The notes below the pieces were generated by a model. It saw only the letters and a program-made list of their open reading frames with translations, was not told the DNA's origin and ran no database searches. From Gordonia sp. 'Campus' (GTDB lineage Bacteria; Actinomycetota; Actinomycetes; Mycobacteriales; Mycobacteriaceae): DNA of 64,000 nt. The stretch is from contig NZ_JAKOIW010000017.1 in assembly GCF_022206305.1 (NCBI RefSeq), positions 1,641 to 65,640 of the forward strand. Direction: 5' to 3'. The position numbers and the translations under genes were made by a program. The first letter of the stretch is position 1. Every line of letters starts with the position of its first letter. This document shows, piece by piece, positions 26,604-36,430 of this stretch.

Positions 26604-29170
26604 GTCGGCACTCCTTCCTTCACCGGTTCGGAGATCGGGTCGTCCTGGCCGGTACGCACCTTGGGCAGATCGAGCAACACGGGGGCCTTCCGTTCGTACT
26701 CGGCGAAGCGGATGGTCGGGTCGACGACATCGGGCGCATTCACGAACGACACGAACCGCTTCAGTTTGTCCTCATCCGCGAGCACTGCCGCCCACTCGTC
26801 CTGGTAGCCCTCCACATGTGCGGCCATCGCGGCTTCGAGTTCGGCGGCGAGGCCGAGGCTGTCCTCGCAGACGACGTCCTTCAGATGGTCGAGACCACCC
26901 TCCAGGGACTCCAGCCACGGCGCTGTGCGCTGCAATCGGTCGGCGGTACGGATGTAGAACATCAGGTACCGATCAATGTAGGCGACGAGGGTCTCGTCAT
27001 CCACTCCGCTCGCGAGCAGCACCGCGTGCTTCGGGCTCTGGCCGCCGTTGCCGCCGACGTAGAGGTTCCAGCCGTGTTCGGTGGCGATGACGCCGACATC
27101 CTTGCCCCTGGCCTCGGCACATTCTCGGGCACATCCCGACACCCCGAACTTGATCTTGTGGGGCGAGCGCAGCCCTCGGTACCGCTTCTCGAGCAGCACC
27201 GCCATGCCCACCGAGTCCTGCACGCCGTAGCGGCACCAGGTGGACCCGACGCAACTCTTCACCGTGCGCAGGCTCTTGCCGTACGCCTGCCCGGACTCCA
27301 TGCCGGCGTCGACGAGGCGACGCCAGATCTCGGGCAACTGGTCGACGCGCGCGCCGAACAGGTCGATGCGCTGGCCGCCGGTGACCTTGGTGTAGAGCCC
27401 GAAGTCGCGGGCGATCTCGCCGATGACGATCAACTGCTCGGGCGTCACCTCACCACCGGGCATACGGGGCACCACCGAGTACGAGCCGTTCTTCTGCATG
27501 TTCGCGAGGAAATGGTCGTTGGTGTCCTGCAACGCGGCCTGCTCGCCGTCGAGGATGTGCTCGCTCGAGGTCGACGCCAGGATGGAGGCGACCGTGGGCT
27601 TGCAGATCTCACAGCCCAGTCCGGTGCCGTGACGTTCGATGAGCTCGGAGAAGGTCCGGATACCGGTGACGGCGACGATCTCGAACAGTTCGGCCCGCGA
27701 CTGGGTGAAGTGGTCGCACAGCGACTTGCTGAGCTCGACCCCGGACGCCGCCAGCAACTGTTTGATGCTCGGCAGGCAGCCGCCGCAGGTGGTGCCGGCC
27801 GAGGTGCAGCCCTTGACCGCGGCGATGTCGCAGGCCCCGTCGGCGATGGCCGAACAGATCGTGCCCTTCGAAACGCCGTTGCACGAGCAGATCTCGGCGT
27901 CGTCGGGCAATGCGTCCATACCCACCCCGGCACCGCCCTCGGGCGCGATGAGAGCAGCCGGGTCACCGGGGATCTCCCGGCCGACCATCGGTTTGAGCAT
28001 CGCGTAGGCCGAGGCGTCGCCGACCAGGATCCCCCCGAGAAGGGTCTTGGCGTCGTCGCTGACGACAACCTTGGCGTACTTGCCCGCCACCGCGTCGTGA
28101 TAGGTGATCTCGAGCGCGTTCTCGGTCGCGGCGAATGCGTCGCCGAAGCTCGCGACGTCCACGCCGAGCAGTTTGAGCTTGGTCGACATGTCCGCACCGG
28201 GGAACGCCGATGCCCCGCCGAGCAGCCGGTCGGCGACCACCTCGGCCGTCGAATACCCCGGGGCGACAAGCCCGTAGCACCGCCCGTCCACCGCGGCGAC
28301 CTCGCCGATGGCATAGATGTTCTCGTCGTCGGTCACGCAGCCGGCGTCGACGAGCACTCCCCCGCGCTCGCCGACGGCCAGTCCCGCCTCGCGGGCCAGT
28401 TGATCCCGGGGCCGCACACCGGCGGAGAAGACGACGAGGGAGGCATCGATCGACGACTCGTCCGACAAGGTCACCCGGAGCGCACCGTTCTCGGCGTCGG
28501 CGATCTCCGAGGTCCCCACTCCGGTGTGGACCGTCAGGCCGAGTTCGGTGACGAGGTTCTTCAGCACCGCCCCGCCGCCCTCGTCGACCTGCATCGGCAT
28601 CAGACGCGGCGCGAACTCCACCACATGCGGAGTCATGCCCAGCAACTTCAGCGCGTTGGCGGCCTCGAGGCCGAGCAGACCACCGCCGACCACGACGCCC
28701 GTCGCACCCGGCCCGGCCGCCTCCGCGGCCGAGCGGATCTCGTCGAGGTCGTCGAGGGTGCGGTACACGAAACATCTGTCGTTGTCGTGACCGGGCACCG
28801 GTGGCACGAAGGCGTAGGAACCGGTCGCGAGAACCAATGCGTCGTAGTCGATCTCGCGTCCACTCGAGGTGACGACCCGCCGTCCCGCGCGGTCGATGTC
28901 GGTCACCGTCTCACCCAGATGGGTGACGACCCGGCCGTCGCCGGCGTACGTGTTGCCGTCGAGCGCCAGCGAATTCCGCTGCCACGCTCCGACATAGGAG
29001 GACAGGCCGACGCGGTCGTAGGCCGGGTCCGCCTCCTCGGAGACGATCACGATCCGCCACCGGTCCGTGGCATCACGTTCCCGGAGTGTCTGGACGAAGC
29101 GGTGGCCGACCATGCCGTGACCCACCACCACGACCGTCTTGGTGGTACTCGTAACGGTTTCGCTGTTCAC
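26600..29170 (-). CDS. nirB: Nitrite reductase [NAD(P)H] large subunit
   Basis: An 856-residue siroheme enzyme. An N-terminal FAD/NADH oxidoreductase module starts TVVVVGHGMVGHRF with a second Rossmann motif VVVGGGLLGLEAANAL. A BFD-like [2Fe-2S] region follows (CSCNGVSKGTIC, then CGGCLP), and then the sulphite/nitrite reductase domains with the siroheme/[4Fe-4S] Cys pairs CVGSTWC and SGCAREC. It reduces nitrite to ammonium. GTG 29170 has GGGAG 9 nt upstream; the frame stays open far upstream through narK, but that part is not homologous to NirB. Confidence 0.96.
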   Translation of the reverse strand: MNSETVTSTTKTVVVVGHGMVGHRFVQTLRERDATDRWRIVIVSEEADPAYDRVGLSSYVGAWQRNSLALDGNTYAGDGRVVTHLGETVTDIDRAGRRVVTSSGREIDYDALVLATGSYAFVPPVPGHDNDRCFVYRTLDDLDEIRSAAEAAGPGATGVVVGGGLLGLEAANALKLLGMTPHVVEFAPRLMPMQVDEGGGAVLKNLVTELGLTVHTGVGTSEIADAENGALRVTLSDESSIDASLVVFSAGVRPRDQLAREAGLAVGERGGVLVDAGCVTDDENIYAIGEVAAVDGRCYGLVAPGYSTAEVVADRLLGGASAFPGADMSTKLKLLGVDVASFGDAFAATENALEITYHDAVAGKYAKVVVSDDAKTLLGGILVGDASAYAMLKPMVGREIPGDPAALIAPEGGAGVGMDALPDDAEICSCNGVSKGTICSAIADGACDIAAVKGCTSAGTTCGGCLPSIKQLLAASGVELSKSLCDHFTQSRAELFEIVAVTGIRTFSELIERHGTGLGCEICKPTVASILASTSSEHILDGEQAALQDTNDHFLANMQKNGSYSVVPRMPGGEVTPEQLIVIGEIARDFGLYTKVTGGQRIDLFGARVDQLPEIWRRLVDAGMESGQAYGKSLRTVKSCVGSTWCRYGVQDSVGMAVLLEKRYRGLRSPHKIKFGVSGCARECAEARGKDVGVIATEHGWNLYVGGNGGQSPKHAVLLASGVDDETLVAYIDRYLMFYIRTADRLQRTAPWLESLEGGLDHLKDVVCEDSLGLAAELEAAMAAHVEGYQDEWAAVLADEDKLKRFVSFVNAPDVVDPTIRFAEYERKAPVLLDLPKVRTGQDDPISEPVKEGVPT

Positions 29171-29208
29171 TGCTCTTGACTCCCTTGCCTCGCCTGGACC
29201 CTGTCGGG

Positions 29209-30732
29209 TCAGGCCAGTGCTTCCTTCGTTGCCTTGTCGTCGATGCTCTTGTCGTCGATGCCCCCGGCCGCCGGGCCGGTGCCGGGTGCGATGTCGCGCT
29301 GCGGTGTCCCACTCGTCCCGGCGGCGCTCGCCACCGCGAGATCGGTCGTCTCGCCGACGACGATCGGCCGACGCGCGTAGAACCACCAGGTCACCACGGC
29401 GGCCAACACATAGAAGCTGAGGAACACCCAGAAAGCCTGTGTCGCAGACTGATTTGACTTGTAGCTGGCACGCAGCACCAGGTTGATCCCGACCCCGCCG
29501 AGACCGCCGGCCGCTCCCGCGATCCCGATCAGGGCGCCGGACATGCTGCGCGACCAGGTGGTCTTGCCGTGCGAGTTCAGTCCGCTGCGGAACTGGGCCT
29601 TGTGTTCCCAGATCGTCGGAATGATCTTGTACACCGACCCGTTGGCGATTCCGGAGATCAGGAACAGCAGGATGAACCCGACGATGAAGGCCGCCAGGAC
29701 ACCGCCGCTGATGACCTTGCCGTTGGCGTCGGCCGACATACCGGCCACCACGAGGATGGAGGCCGACGCCGCCATCGCGATGAAGCAGTACAGCGTGACC
29801 TTGCCGCCGCCGACACGGTCGGCCAGCTTGCCGCCGTAGGGCCGTGCCACCGAGCCGAGAAGTGGTCCGATCCAGGCGATCTGCGCCGCGGCAAGCGCAG
29901 GCTTGGACGCCCCGGCCGAGGTGAAGCTGATGTTGAGGACCTGACTGAACGCGAACCCGAAACCGATGAACGAGCCGAACGTGCCGATGTAGAGCAGGCA
30001 GATCAGCCAGGTGTCGCGATACTTGAGGCAGTCGATCATCGCCTTGCCGCTGGCCGTCTGATGGTCGAGGTTGTCCATGTAGATAGCGGCACCGACACCT
30101 GCGACCGCGAGCGCCACCAGGTAGATGGAGCAGACGATCTCGGGCTGATCGGCGAAGAGCCAGATGACCAGCAGGCCGATGACCTGCACGACCGGGACGC
30201 CGATGTTGCCTCCGCCGGCGTTGAGTCCCAGTGCCCAGCCCTTGAGGCGCTGCGGGTAGAAGGCGTTGATGTTGGTCATCGACGACGCGAAGTTGCCGCC
30301 ACCGAAACCGGTGATGGCCGCCACGGCGAGGAACCAGCCGAACCCGAACTCCCCCGGGTTCATCATCAGCATCATCGTCAGCGCCGTCGGGATGAGCAGG
30401 ACGATGGCGGAGAAGATGGCCCAGTTGCGACCGCCGAACCGCGCGGTGGCCTGGGTGTAGGGGATGCGAAGGCATGACCCGACGAGGGTGGCCGTCGCGG
30501 CGATGACGAACTTCTGATCCATGCTGATCCCGTACTCCGGGCCCATGAACAGGGCCATCACGGAGAACAGGGACCAGATCGAGAATCCGACGTGCTCGCA
30601 GATGACCGACCAGATCAGATTGCGCTTGGCGATCGCGGCATTGCCGTTGTCCCAGGCGACGCGGTCTTCCGGGTCCCAGTCGGTGATGGTGTGGTCACGT
30701 TTCAGATGTGCGGTGAGGTCTGCGAATGCCAA
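29209..30732 (-). CDS. narK: Nitrate/nitrite transporter NarK (MFS)
   Basis: A 507-residue MFS transporter with about 12 membrane segments. NarK-type text is clear: FGGGNFASSMTNINAFYP, GWALGLNAGGGNIGVPVVQ and NSHGKTTWSRSMSGALIGI, which include the Gly-rich nitrate-signature loops. The hydrophilic C-terminal tail of about 45 residues is variable. The start is unusual: TTG at 30732, supported by GGAGGCGGAG just upstream; no better start exists between that and the family N-terminus. First gene of the narK-nirBD cluster, 38 nt before nirB. Confidence 0.93.
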   Translation of the reverse strand: MAFADLTAHLKRDHTITDWDPEDRVAWDNGNAAIAKRNLIWSVICEHVGFSIWSLFSVMALFMGPEYGISMDQKFVIAATATLVGSCLRIPYTQATARFGGRNWAIFSAIVLLIPTALTMMLMMNPGEFGFGWFLAVAAITGFGGGNFASSMTNINAFYPQRLKGWALGLNAGGGNIGVPVVQVIGLLVIWLFADQPEIVCSIYLVALAVAGVGAAIYMDNLDHQTASGKAMIDCLKYRDTWLICLLYIGTFGSFIGFGFAFSQVLNISFTSAGASKPALAAAQIAWIGPLLGSVARPYGGKLADRVGGGKVTLYCFIAMAASASILVVAGMSADANGKVISGGVLAAFIVGFILLFLISGIANGSVYKIIPTIWEHKAQFRSGLNSHGKTTWSRSMSGALIGIAGAAGGLGGVGINLVLRASYKSNQSATQAFWVFLSFYVLAAVVTWWFYARRPIVVGETTDLAVASAAGTSGTPQRDIAPGTGPAAGGIDDKSIDDKATKEALA

Positions 30733-30870
30733 GGCTCCGCCTCCGATACTTGGTGGTCTGCTGTGGTCACTGCGCGAGCAGTGTGGCTGTCGTGTGCGGA
30801 ACGCCGACGCCGGTGTCGAGCGACTCGAGACCAAGTGTGGAGGGGACGTGTTGCGCGTATTTGCCGCGAG

Positions 30871-30909
30871 GTGACCTGATGGTCACGTTGTCCTCACTTC
30901 GTGACAACG
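30871..30909. promoter_or_regulatory. Two adjacent inverted repeats upstream of narK
   Basis: GTGACC-TGAT-GGTCAC (30871-30886) is followed directly by CGTTGTC-N10-GACAACG (30886-30909). They lie about 140-180 bp upstream of the narK TTG, in the region between narK and the minus-strand gene at 30957. They look like operator sites for a dimeric regulator of nitrate assimilation. The first is not a CRP site because its half-sites are 8 rather than 6 nt apart. No regulator can be assigned. Confidence 0.45.
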
Positions 30910-30956
30910 ACGCTGTGAGAACTCCGACAAGTGCGCAATAGCGCTGTGAGCTGCAG

Positions 30957-31811
30957 TTATACGAGCAGACGCACCAGTTCGACGACCCGCTGCAGTCCGG
31001 GCAGTGCGCCCGAGGTCGACCGTGGGTGCAGGGCGTGGACGGCGAGCCGGAACATCGTCGCCCGGAGCATCATCTGTGGCCACTCGGGCTGATCGGACCA
31101 GCGCTGGACCAGCTCGGTGTCGGCGCCGCCCCACGCGAGCGCGTCGACGACGGCCACCGCGGCCGCCCAGGGAGCCGGGCGCCAGTACGGAACGATGTCG
31201 GTGATGCCGGGCGCGGCGGCACCGGCGAAGAGAACGGTGCCGAAGAGGTCTCCGTGGACCACCTGAGACGGCAGGTCGACCGGCTTGCGCAGCTTCGCAA
31301 GGGTTTTCAGCATGTCGACGCTCTGCACACCGTCGGGTGAGGTCGGCTCGGCCATGCCCGCCGCCCGAGCAGACCGCAACGGCACCTCTTCCCAGGCCGC
31401 GCGGTCGGCCGCGGTGAAGACATCGACGTCGGTGTGCGGCGGCGCAGGTGGCTGCAACAGGAACCGGGGGCGTTCGAGGGCGGCCGTCGCCTCGTGGAGA
31501 CGGTCGGCGACGAGGACGACCTCGTCGTGCCGGGGTTCGGGAGTGCCCGCGATGTACGTATCAGCGCGCCAGCCCGAGATCACGTAGCGACCGTCGGTCG
31601 CCCGGAAGGGCCGGGCGATACGCATGCCCTCGACGAACAACGACTCGCGTACCGACGCCGACCACGCGGCACGGGCGTGGTCGGGCACCAGCGAGAGCAC
31701 GACCTCACCGACCCGCCATCCGCCCACCCACGTGTCTCCCATGGCGATGGGCGGGTGGGCGGTGAGCCCGAATGTGTTCAACACATGTTCGGGCGGCTGG
31801 GCGGTGTTCAC
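30957..31811 (-). CDS. TIGR02569 family kinase-like protein
   Basis: A 284-residue homologue of Rv3205c. It has a degenerate aminoglycoside-phosphotransferase/kinase fold: the catalytic-loop remnant QVVHGDLFGTVLF with HGD, followed by GITDIVPYWRPAPWAAAVAVVDALAWG-type text where kinases have the metal-binding Asp. The N-terminal glycine loop region (MGDTWVGGWRVGEVVLSL) is weak, so activity is uncertain. No membrane segment. Followed by moeZ upstream on the same strand (63 nt gap). Confidence 0.8.
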   Translation of the reverse strand: MNTAQPPEHVLNTFGLTAHPPIAMGDTWVGGWRVGEVVLSLVPDHARAAWSASVRESLFVEGMRIARPFRATDGRYVISGWRADTYIAGTPEPRHDEVVLVADRLHEATAALERPRFLLQPPAPPHTDVDVFTAADRAAWEEVPLRSARAAGMAEPTSPDGVQSVDMLKTLAKLRKPVDLPSQVVHGDLFGTVLFAGAAAPGITDIVPYWRPAPWAAAVAVVDALAWGGADTELVQRWSDQPEWPQMMLRATMFRLAVHALHPRSTSGALPGLQRVVELVRLLV

Positions 31812-31874
31812 GATGCAAGATTACCGAGCGTCACTGTCCGTATCCGGAAGGCACGCGGCGTCCCGGGGAGAAGG

Positions 31875-33083
31875 TCAGTAGACCGGCAGCGACTTGTCCA
31901 CCTGGTTGGCCCAGGCCGTGACGCCGCCCTGCAGGTGGGTCGCATCGGCAAAGCCCGCCCGCTTGAGCGCCGCGAGCGCCTCGGCCGACCGGATGCCGGT
32001 CTTGCAGTAGAGGACCGTCGGACGGTCATGCGGGACCTGCGCGAGCCCCTCGCCGGAGAGGATGTCGCCCTTGGGGATGAGCGTCGCGCCGTCGATGCGG
32101 ACGATGTCCCACTCGACCGGCTCACGGACGTCGATGATCGCGAGCTTCTCGCCGGCGTCGATCTTCTGCTTCAACTCCACCGCCGTGAGGGTCGACCCGG
32201 CCGCAGCGTCGGATGCCTCGGTGGACACCACACCGCAGAAATCGTCGTAGTCGATGAGCCCGGCGATGCGCTCACCTTCGGGGTCCTTGCGGATCTTGAT
32301 CGTGCGGTAACTCATGTCGAGCGCGTCGTAGACCATCAGCCGGCCGAGCAGCGGCTCCCCGATCCCGCAGATCAGCTTGATCGCCTCGGTACCCATGATC
32401 GAACCGATCGACGCGCACAGGATGCCCAGCACACCGCCTTCGGCGCACGACGGCACCATTCCGGGGGGCGGGGCCTGCGGGTACAGGTCGCGGTAGTTGA
32501 GTCCGCGACCGTCGGGGGCGTCCTCCCAGAACACCGACGCCTGACCTTCGAACCGGTAGATCGAACCCCATACGTAGGGCTTGTGGGCCAGGACCGCGGC
32601 GTCGTTGACCAGGTAGCGGGTCGCGAAGTTGTCGGTGCCGTCGAGGATGAGGTCGTACTGCGAGAACAGTTCGATCGCGCCCTCGGGCTCGAGCCGCTGG
32701 TCGTGCAGGTTGACGGTGACGAACGGGTTGATCTCGAGGATCGAGTCGCGCGCGCTCTCGGCCTTGGGCCGCCCGATGTCGGACTGGCCGTGGATGACCT
32801 GGCGCTGCAGGTTCGACTCGTCGACGATGTCGAATTCGACGATCCCGATGGTGCCGACACCCGCCGCGGCGAGGTAGAGCAGCGTCGGCGATCCCAGACC
32901 GCCTGCGCCGATCACCAGCACCTTGGCGGTCTTGAGACGTTTCTGACCGTCCATCCCCACGTCGGGGATGATCAGGTGACGGCTGTACCGGGCCACCTCT
33001 TCATTGCTCAGTTCTGCCGCCGGTTCCACCAGCGGTGGCAACGACCCAGTGAGCGACCCTTGCGACGACACGAACGCCTCCAT
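31875..33083 (-). CDS. moeZ: MoeZ, adenylyltransferase/sulphurtransferase
   Basis: A 402-residue two-domain protein. The N-terminal MoeB/ThiF domain has RYSRHLIIPDVGMDGQ, the ATP-binding VIGAGGLGSPTLLYLAAAG (about 56-74) and DESNLQRQVIHG. The C-terminal rhodanese domain (about 300-400) has the active loop YCKTGIRSAEAL with its persulphide Cys. MoeZ activates the C-terminus of sulphur-carrier proteins such as CysO and MoaD and loads sulphur (Rv3206c). The GTG/Val at codon 5 is an alternative start. Confidence 0.93.
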   Translation of the reverse strand: MEAFVSSQGSLTGSLPPLVEPAAELSNEEVARYSRHLIIPDVGMDGQKRLKTAKVLVIGAGGLGSPTLLYLAAAGVGTIGIVEFDIVDESNLQRQVIHGQSDIGRPKAESARDSILEINPFVTVNLHDQRLEPEGAIELFSQYDLILDGTDNFATRYLVNDAAVLAHKPYVWGSIYRFEGQASVFWEDAPDGRGLNYRDLYPQAPPPGMVPSCAEGGVLGILCASIGSIMGTEAIKLICGIGEPLLGRLMVYDALDMSYRTIKIRKDPEGERIAGLIDYDDFCGVVSTEASDAAAGSTLTAVELKQKIDAGEKLAIIDVREPVEWDIVRIDGATLIPKGDILSGEGLAQVPHDRPTVLYCKTGIRSAEALAALKRAGFADATHLQGGVTAWANQVDKSLPVY

Positions 33084-33140
33084 TGTTCGGGCTGACTGCG
33101 GACTCCTCGCACAACGGATGAGCTCGCAGCGACATTCCCG

Positions 33141-34934
<1,794 letters not shown>

Positions 34935-34948
34935 TCCACATCGCACCT

Positions 34949-34994
34949 ACGACGAGGGTCCTGCCCGCCTGATGGCGCGCAGGACCCTCGTCGT
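34949..34994. terminator. Bidirectional terminator between tetR and the DUF3107 gene
   Basis: A perfect 16-bp stem (ACGACGAGGGTCCTGC and its complement) encloses a loop that itself contains CGCC-TGAT-GGCG. It lies between two convergent stop codons. Confidence 0.85.
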
Positions 34995-35030
34995 CTCGGT
35001 CCCGGTCGTGTGGGTGTCGGATACCGCCGG

Positions 35031-35261
35031 TCAGGAACCGAATCCGACGCGACGGTTCTCCGACGCACCCACCTCGACGTAGGCGATCTTGGTGACGGGG
35101 ATGAGGTAGCGGGCACCCTTGTCGTCCACCAGCGACAGCAGCTGCTGCTTGCCACCCAATGCCGCCTCGACCTCTGCGAAGGCCTTGTCGCTGGTCAGGG
35201 TCGACGCGATGGTCAGCTCCCGCGGGCTGTCGGTGATGCCGATCTTCACTTCCACGGCCAT
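35031..35261 (-). CDS. DUF3107 small conserved protein
   Basis: A 76-residue protein, homologue of Rv3208A (TB9.4). Sequence features: MAVEVKIGITDSPRELTIAS at the N-terminus, an Ala/Glu helix, and YLIPVTKIAYVEVG near the C-terminus. An alpha/beta fold with no visible catalytic motif; ATP-binding has been suggested for the family annotation but cannot be judged here. GAGGAGG lies 7 nt before the ATG, an unusually strong ribosome binding site, suggesting high expression. Confidence 0.88.
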   Translation of the reverse strand: MAVEVKIGITDSPRELTIASTLTSDKAFAEVEAALGGKQQLLSLVDDKGARYLIPVTKIAYVEVGASENRRVGFGS

Positions 35262-35418
35262 GTGCCGCCCTCCTCAGGTGTGTCCTCAACGCTGCGTTTC
35301 GTCAACGCCGGATCTAACAACGCTTGCCGCACAAGGCTAGTGCAGCCGGATGCCCACGGGACAGCCACTCCGCTCAGAGCGAAACCCTCCCCGCTCGGAA
35401 CCGTCTGGTCAGGGAGCC

Positions 35419-36132
35419 TCAGGAGAGACCGAGGTCGGTCATGCGCTCGGCGTGTTTGTCGGCGACGACATCGAAGAAGCGCGCCACCCCGGTGAGGGAC
35501 GTCGCTCCGGCGAAGAGCAGATCGGTCACCTCTTCCTCCGCGGCCAGTACCCACTGCGCGTGGGTGATCGCCTCCCCCAGCAGACGACGACCCCACAGGA
35601 CGAGCGCCGACTTGATCGACGGATCGGCCTCGACGGCCGCGCGTACCTGATCACGGGCGAAGACCGAGTTCGCGGTCTCCGACATCACCTCGGCCATCAG
35701 GGTGCGGGAGTCCGACGGCAGCATGTCGGCGAGCTCGGTGTAGAAGTCGGCGGCCAGCCCGTCGCCCACATAGGCCTTGACGAGGGCCTCGTACCAGGTC
35801 TTGGGGGTGGTGGCCCGGTGGTACTGGTCGAACACCGAGCGGTAGCGCTCGACGGCCTGGTCGGGCTCGAGGCCCGTCATCGCCTCGACCTTCTCGGCCA
35901 GCCGGTCGAAGTGCCCCACCTCCGACGCCGCCATCCGTGCGATCGCGATCCGGCTGCGCACGTCGGGCGCCATCGCCGATTCCTCGATCAGTCGGTGGAA
36001 GGCGGCGAACTCGCCGGCGAGCAGTACCGCGAACAGCTTGCCGATCGCGGAATCCCGCGCCTCGATCGAGGCCACCGGGGTGGACGTCGCAGCTACCGGG
36101 GTCGAACCCGGGTGGTCGGATGCAGGCGCCAT
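35419..36132 (-). CDS. Ferritin-like fold protein
   Basis: A 237-residue all-helical protein (Rv3210c counterpart). After an Ala/Thr/Pro-rich N-terminus, helix one carries GEFAAFHRLIEESA and the second ARMAASEVGHFDRLAEKVEAM, an ExxH-type di-iron pattern. Later helices contain DFYTELADML and AAEEEVTDLLF. It is related to MiaE/ferritin-like proteins; oxygen-dependent chemistry is possible but no substrate is known. ATG 36132 is the internal start giving a sensible protein; the frame stays open upstream without homology. Confidence 0.8.
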   Translation of the reverse strand: MAPASDHPGSTPVAATSTPVASIEARDSAIGKLFAVLLAGEFAAFHRLIEESAMAPDVRSRIAIARMAASEVGHFDRLAEKVEAMTGLEPDQAVERYRSVFDQYHRATTPKTWYEALVKAYVGDGLAADFYTELADMLPSDSRTLMAEVMSETANSVFARDQVRAAVEADPSIKSALVLWGRRLLGEAITHAQWVLAAEEEVTDLLFAGATSLTGVARFFDVVADKHAERMTDLGLS

Positions 36133-36167
36133 GAGGTGATGGTAGCGGGCCGCCCGAGAGCACCAAG

Positions 36168-36430
36168 TACAGTAGACACCGGTGCACTCCGACGGGACCC
36201 CCCGTCGCTTGCCCGCCGAGCTGCGCGACGTTCGCGGTTCACCGGTGCGAGCGTGTGGATGTGACGACGGCGTTGCTCGCGAGATCTTCGCGGGACCTGC
36301 GACTTTGTCGCGATACCCGGTCACATCCCCGGTGCCACTACGACATTTGCGCGTGCACTTTCGAGCCTTCTCCGTGCGCGCACCGAAACACACCGCGCGC
36401 ATATCGGCCCAGAAAGGCAAACAACCGCAC
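36168..36430 (+). promoter_or_regulatory. Promoter and long 5' leader of rhlE
   Basis: TACAGT (36168-36173) is the best -10 candidate, giving a start near 36180 and a leader of about 250 nt before the rhlE ATG. The leader contains several short inverted repeats (for example CGACGGGACCCCCCGTCG near 36190) and ends with AGAAAGG. Long leaders are seen on cold-shock-type DEAD-box helicase mRNAs elsewhere. No coding gene is recognised in it. Confidence 0.4.

Noticed and set aside
26600-30475. A single open frame of about 1290 codons on the minus strand that could be read as a NirB fusion protein
   Set aside because: The part upstream of 29170 is the non-coding frame of narK and shows no protein-like conservation; the GTG at 29170 has its own ribosome binding site.
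30871-30886. Possible CRP site upstream of narK
   Set aside because: The half-sites GTGA and TCAC are separated by 8 nt instead of the 6 required for CRP.
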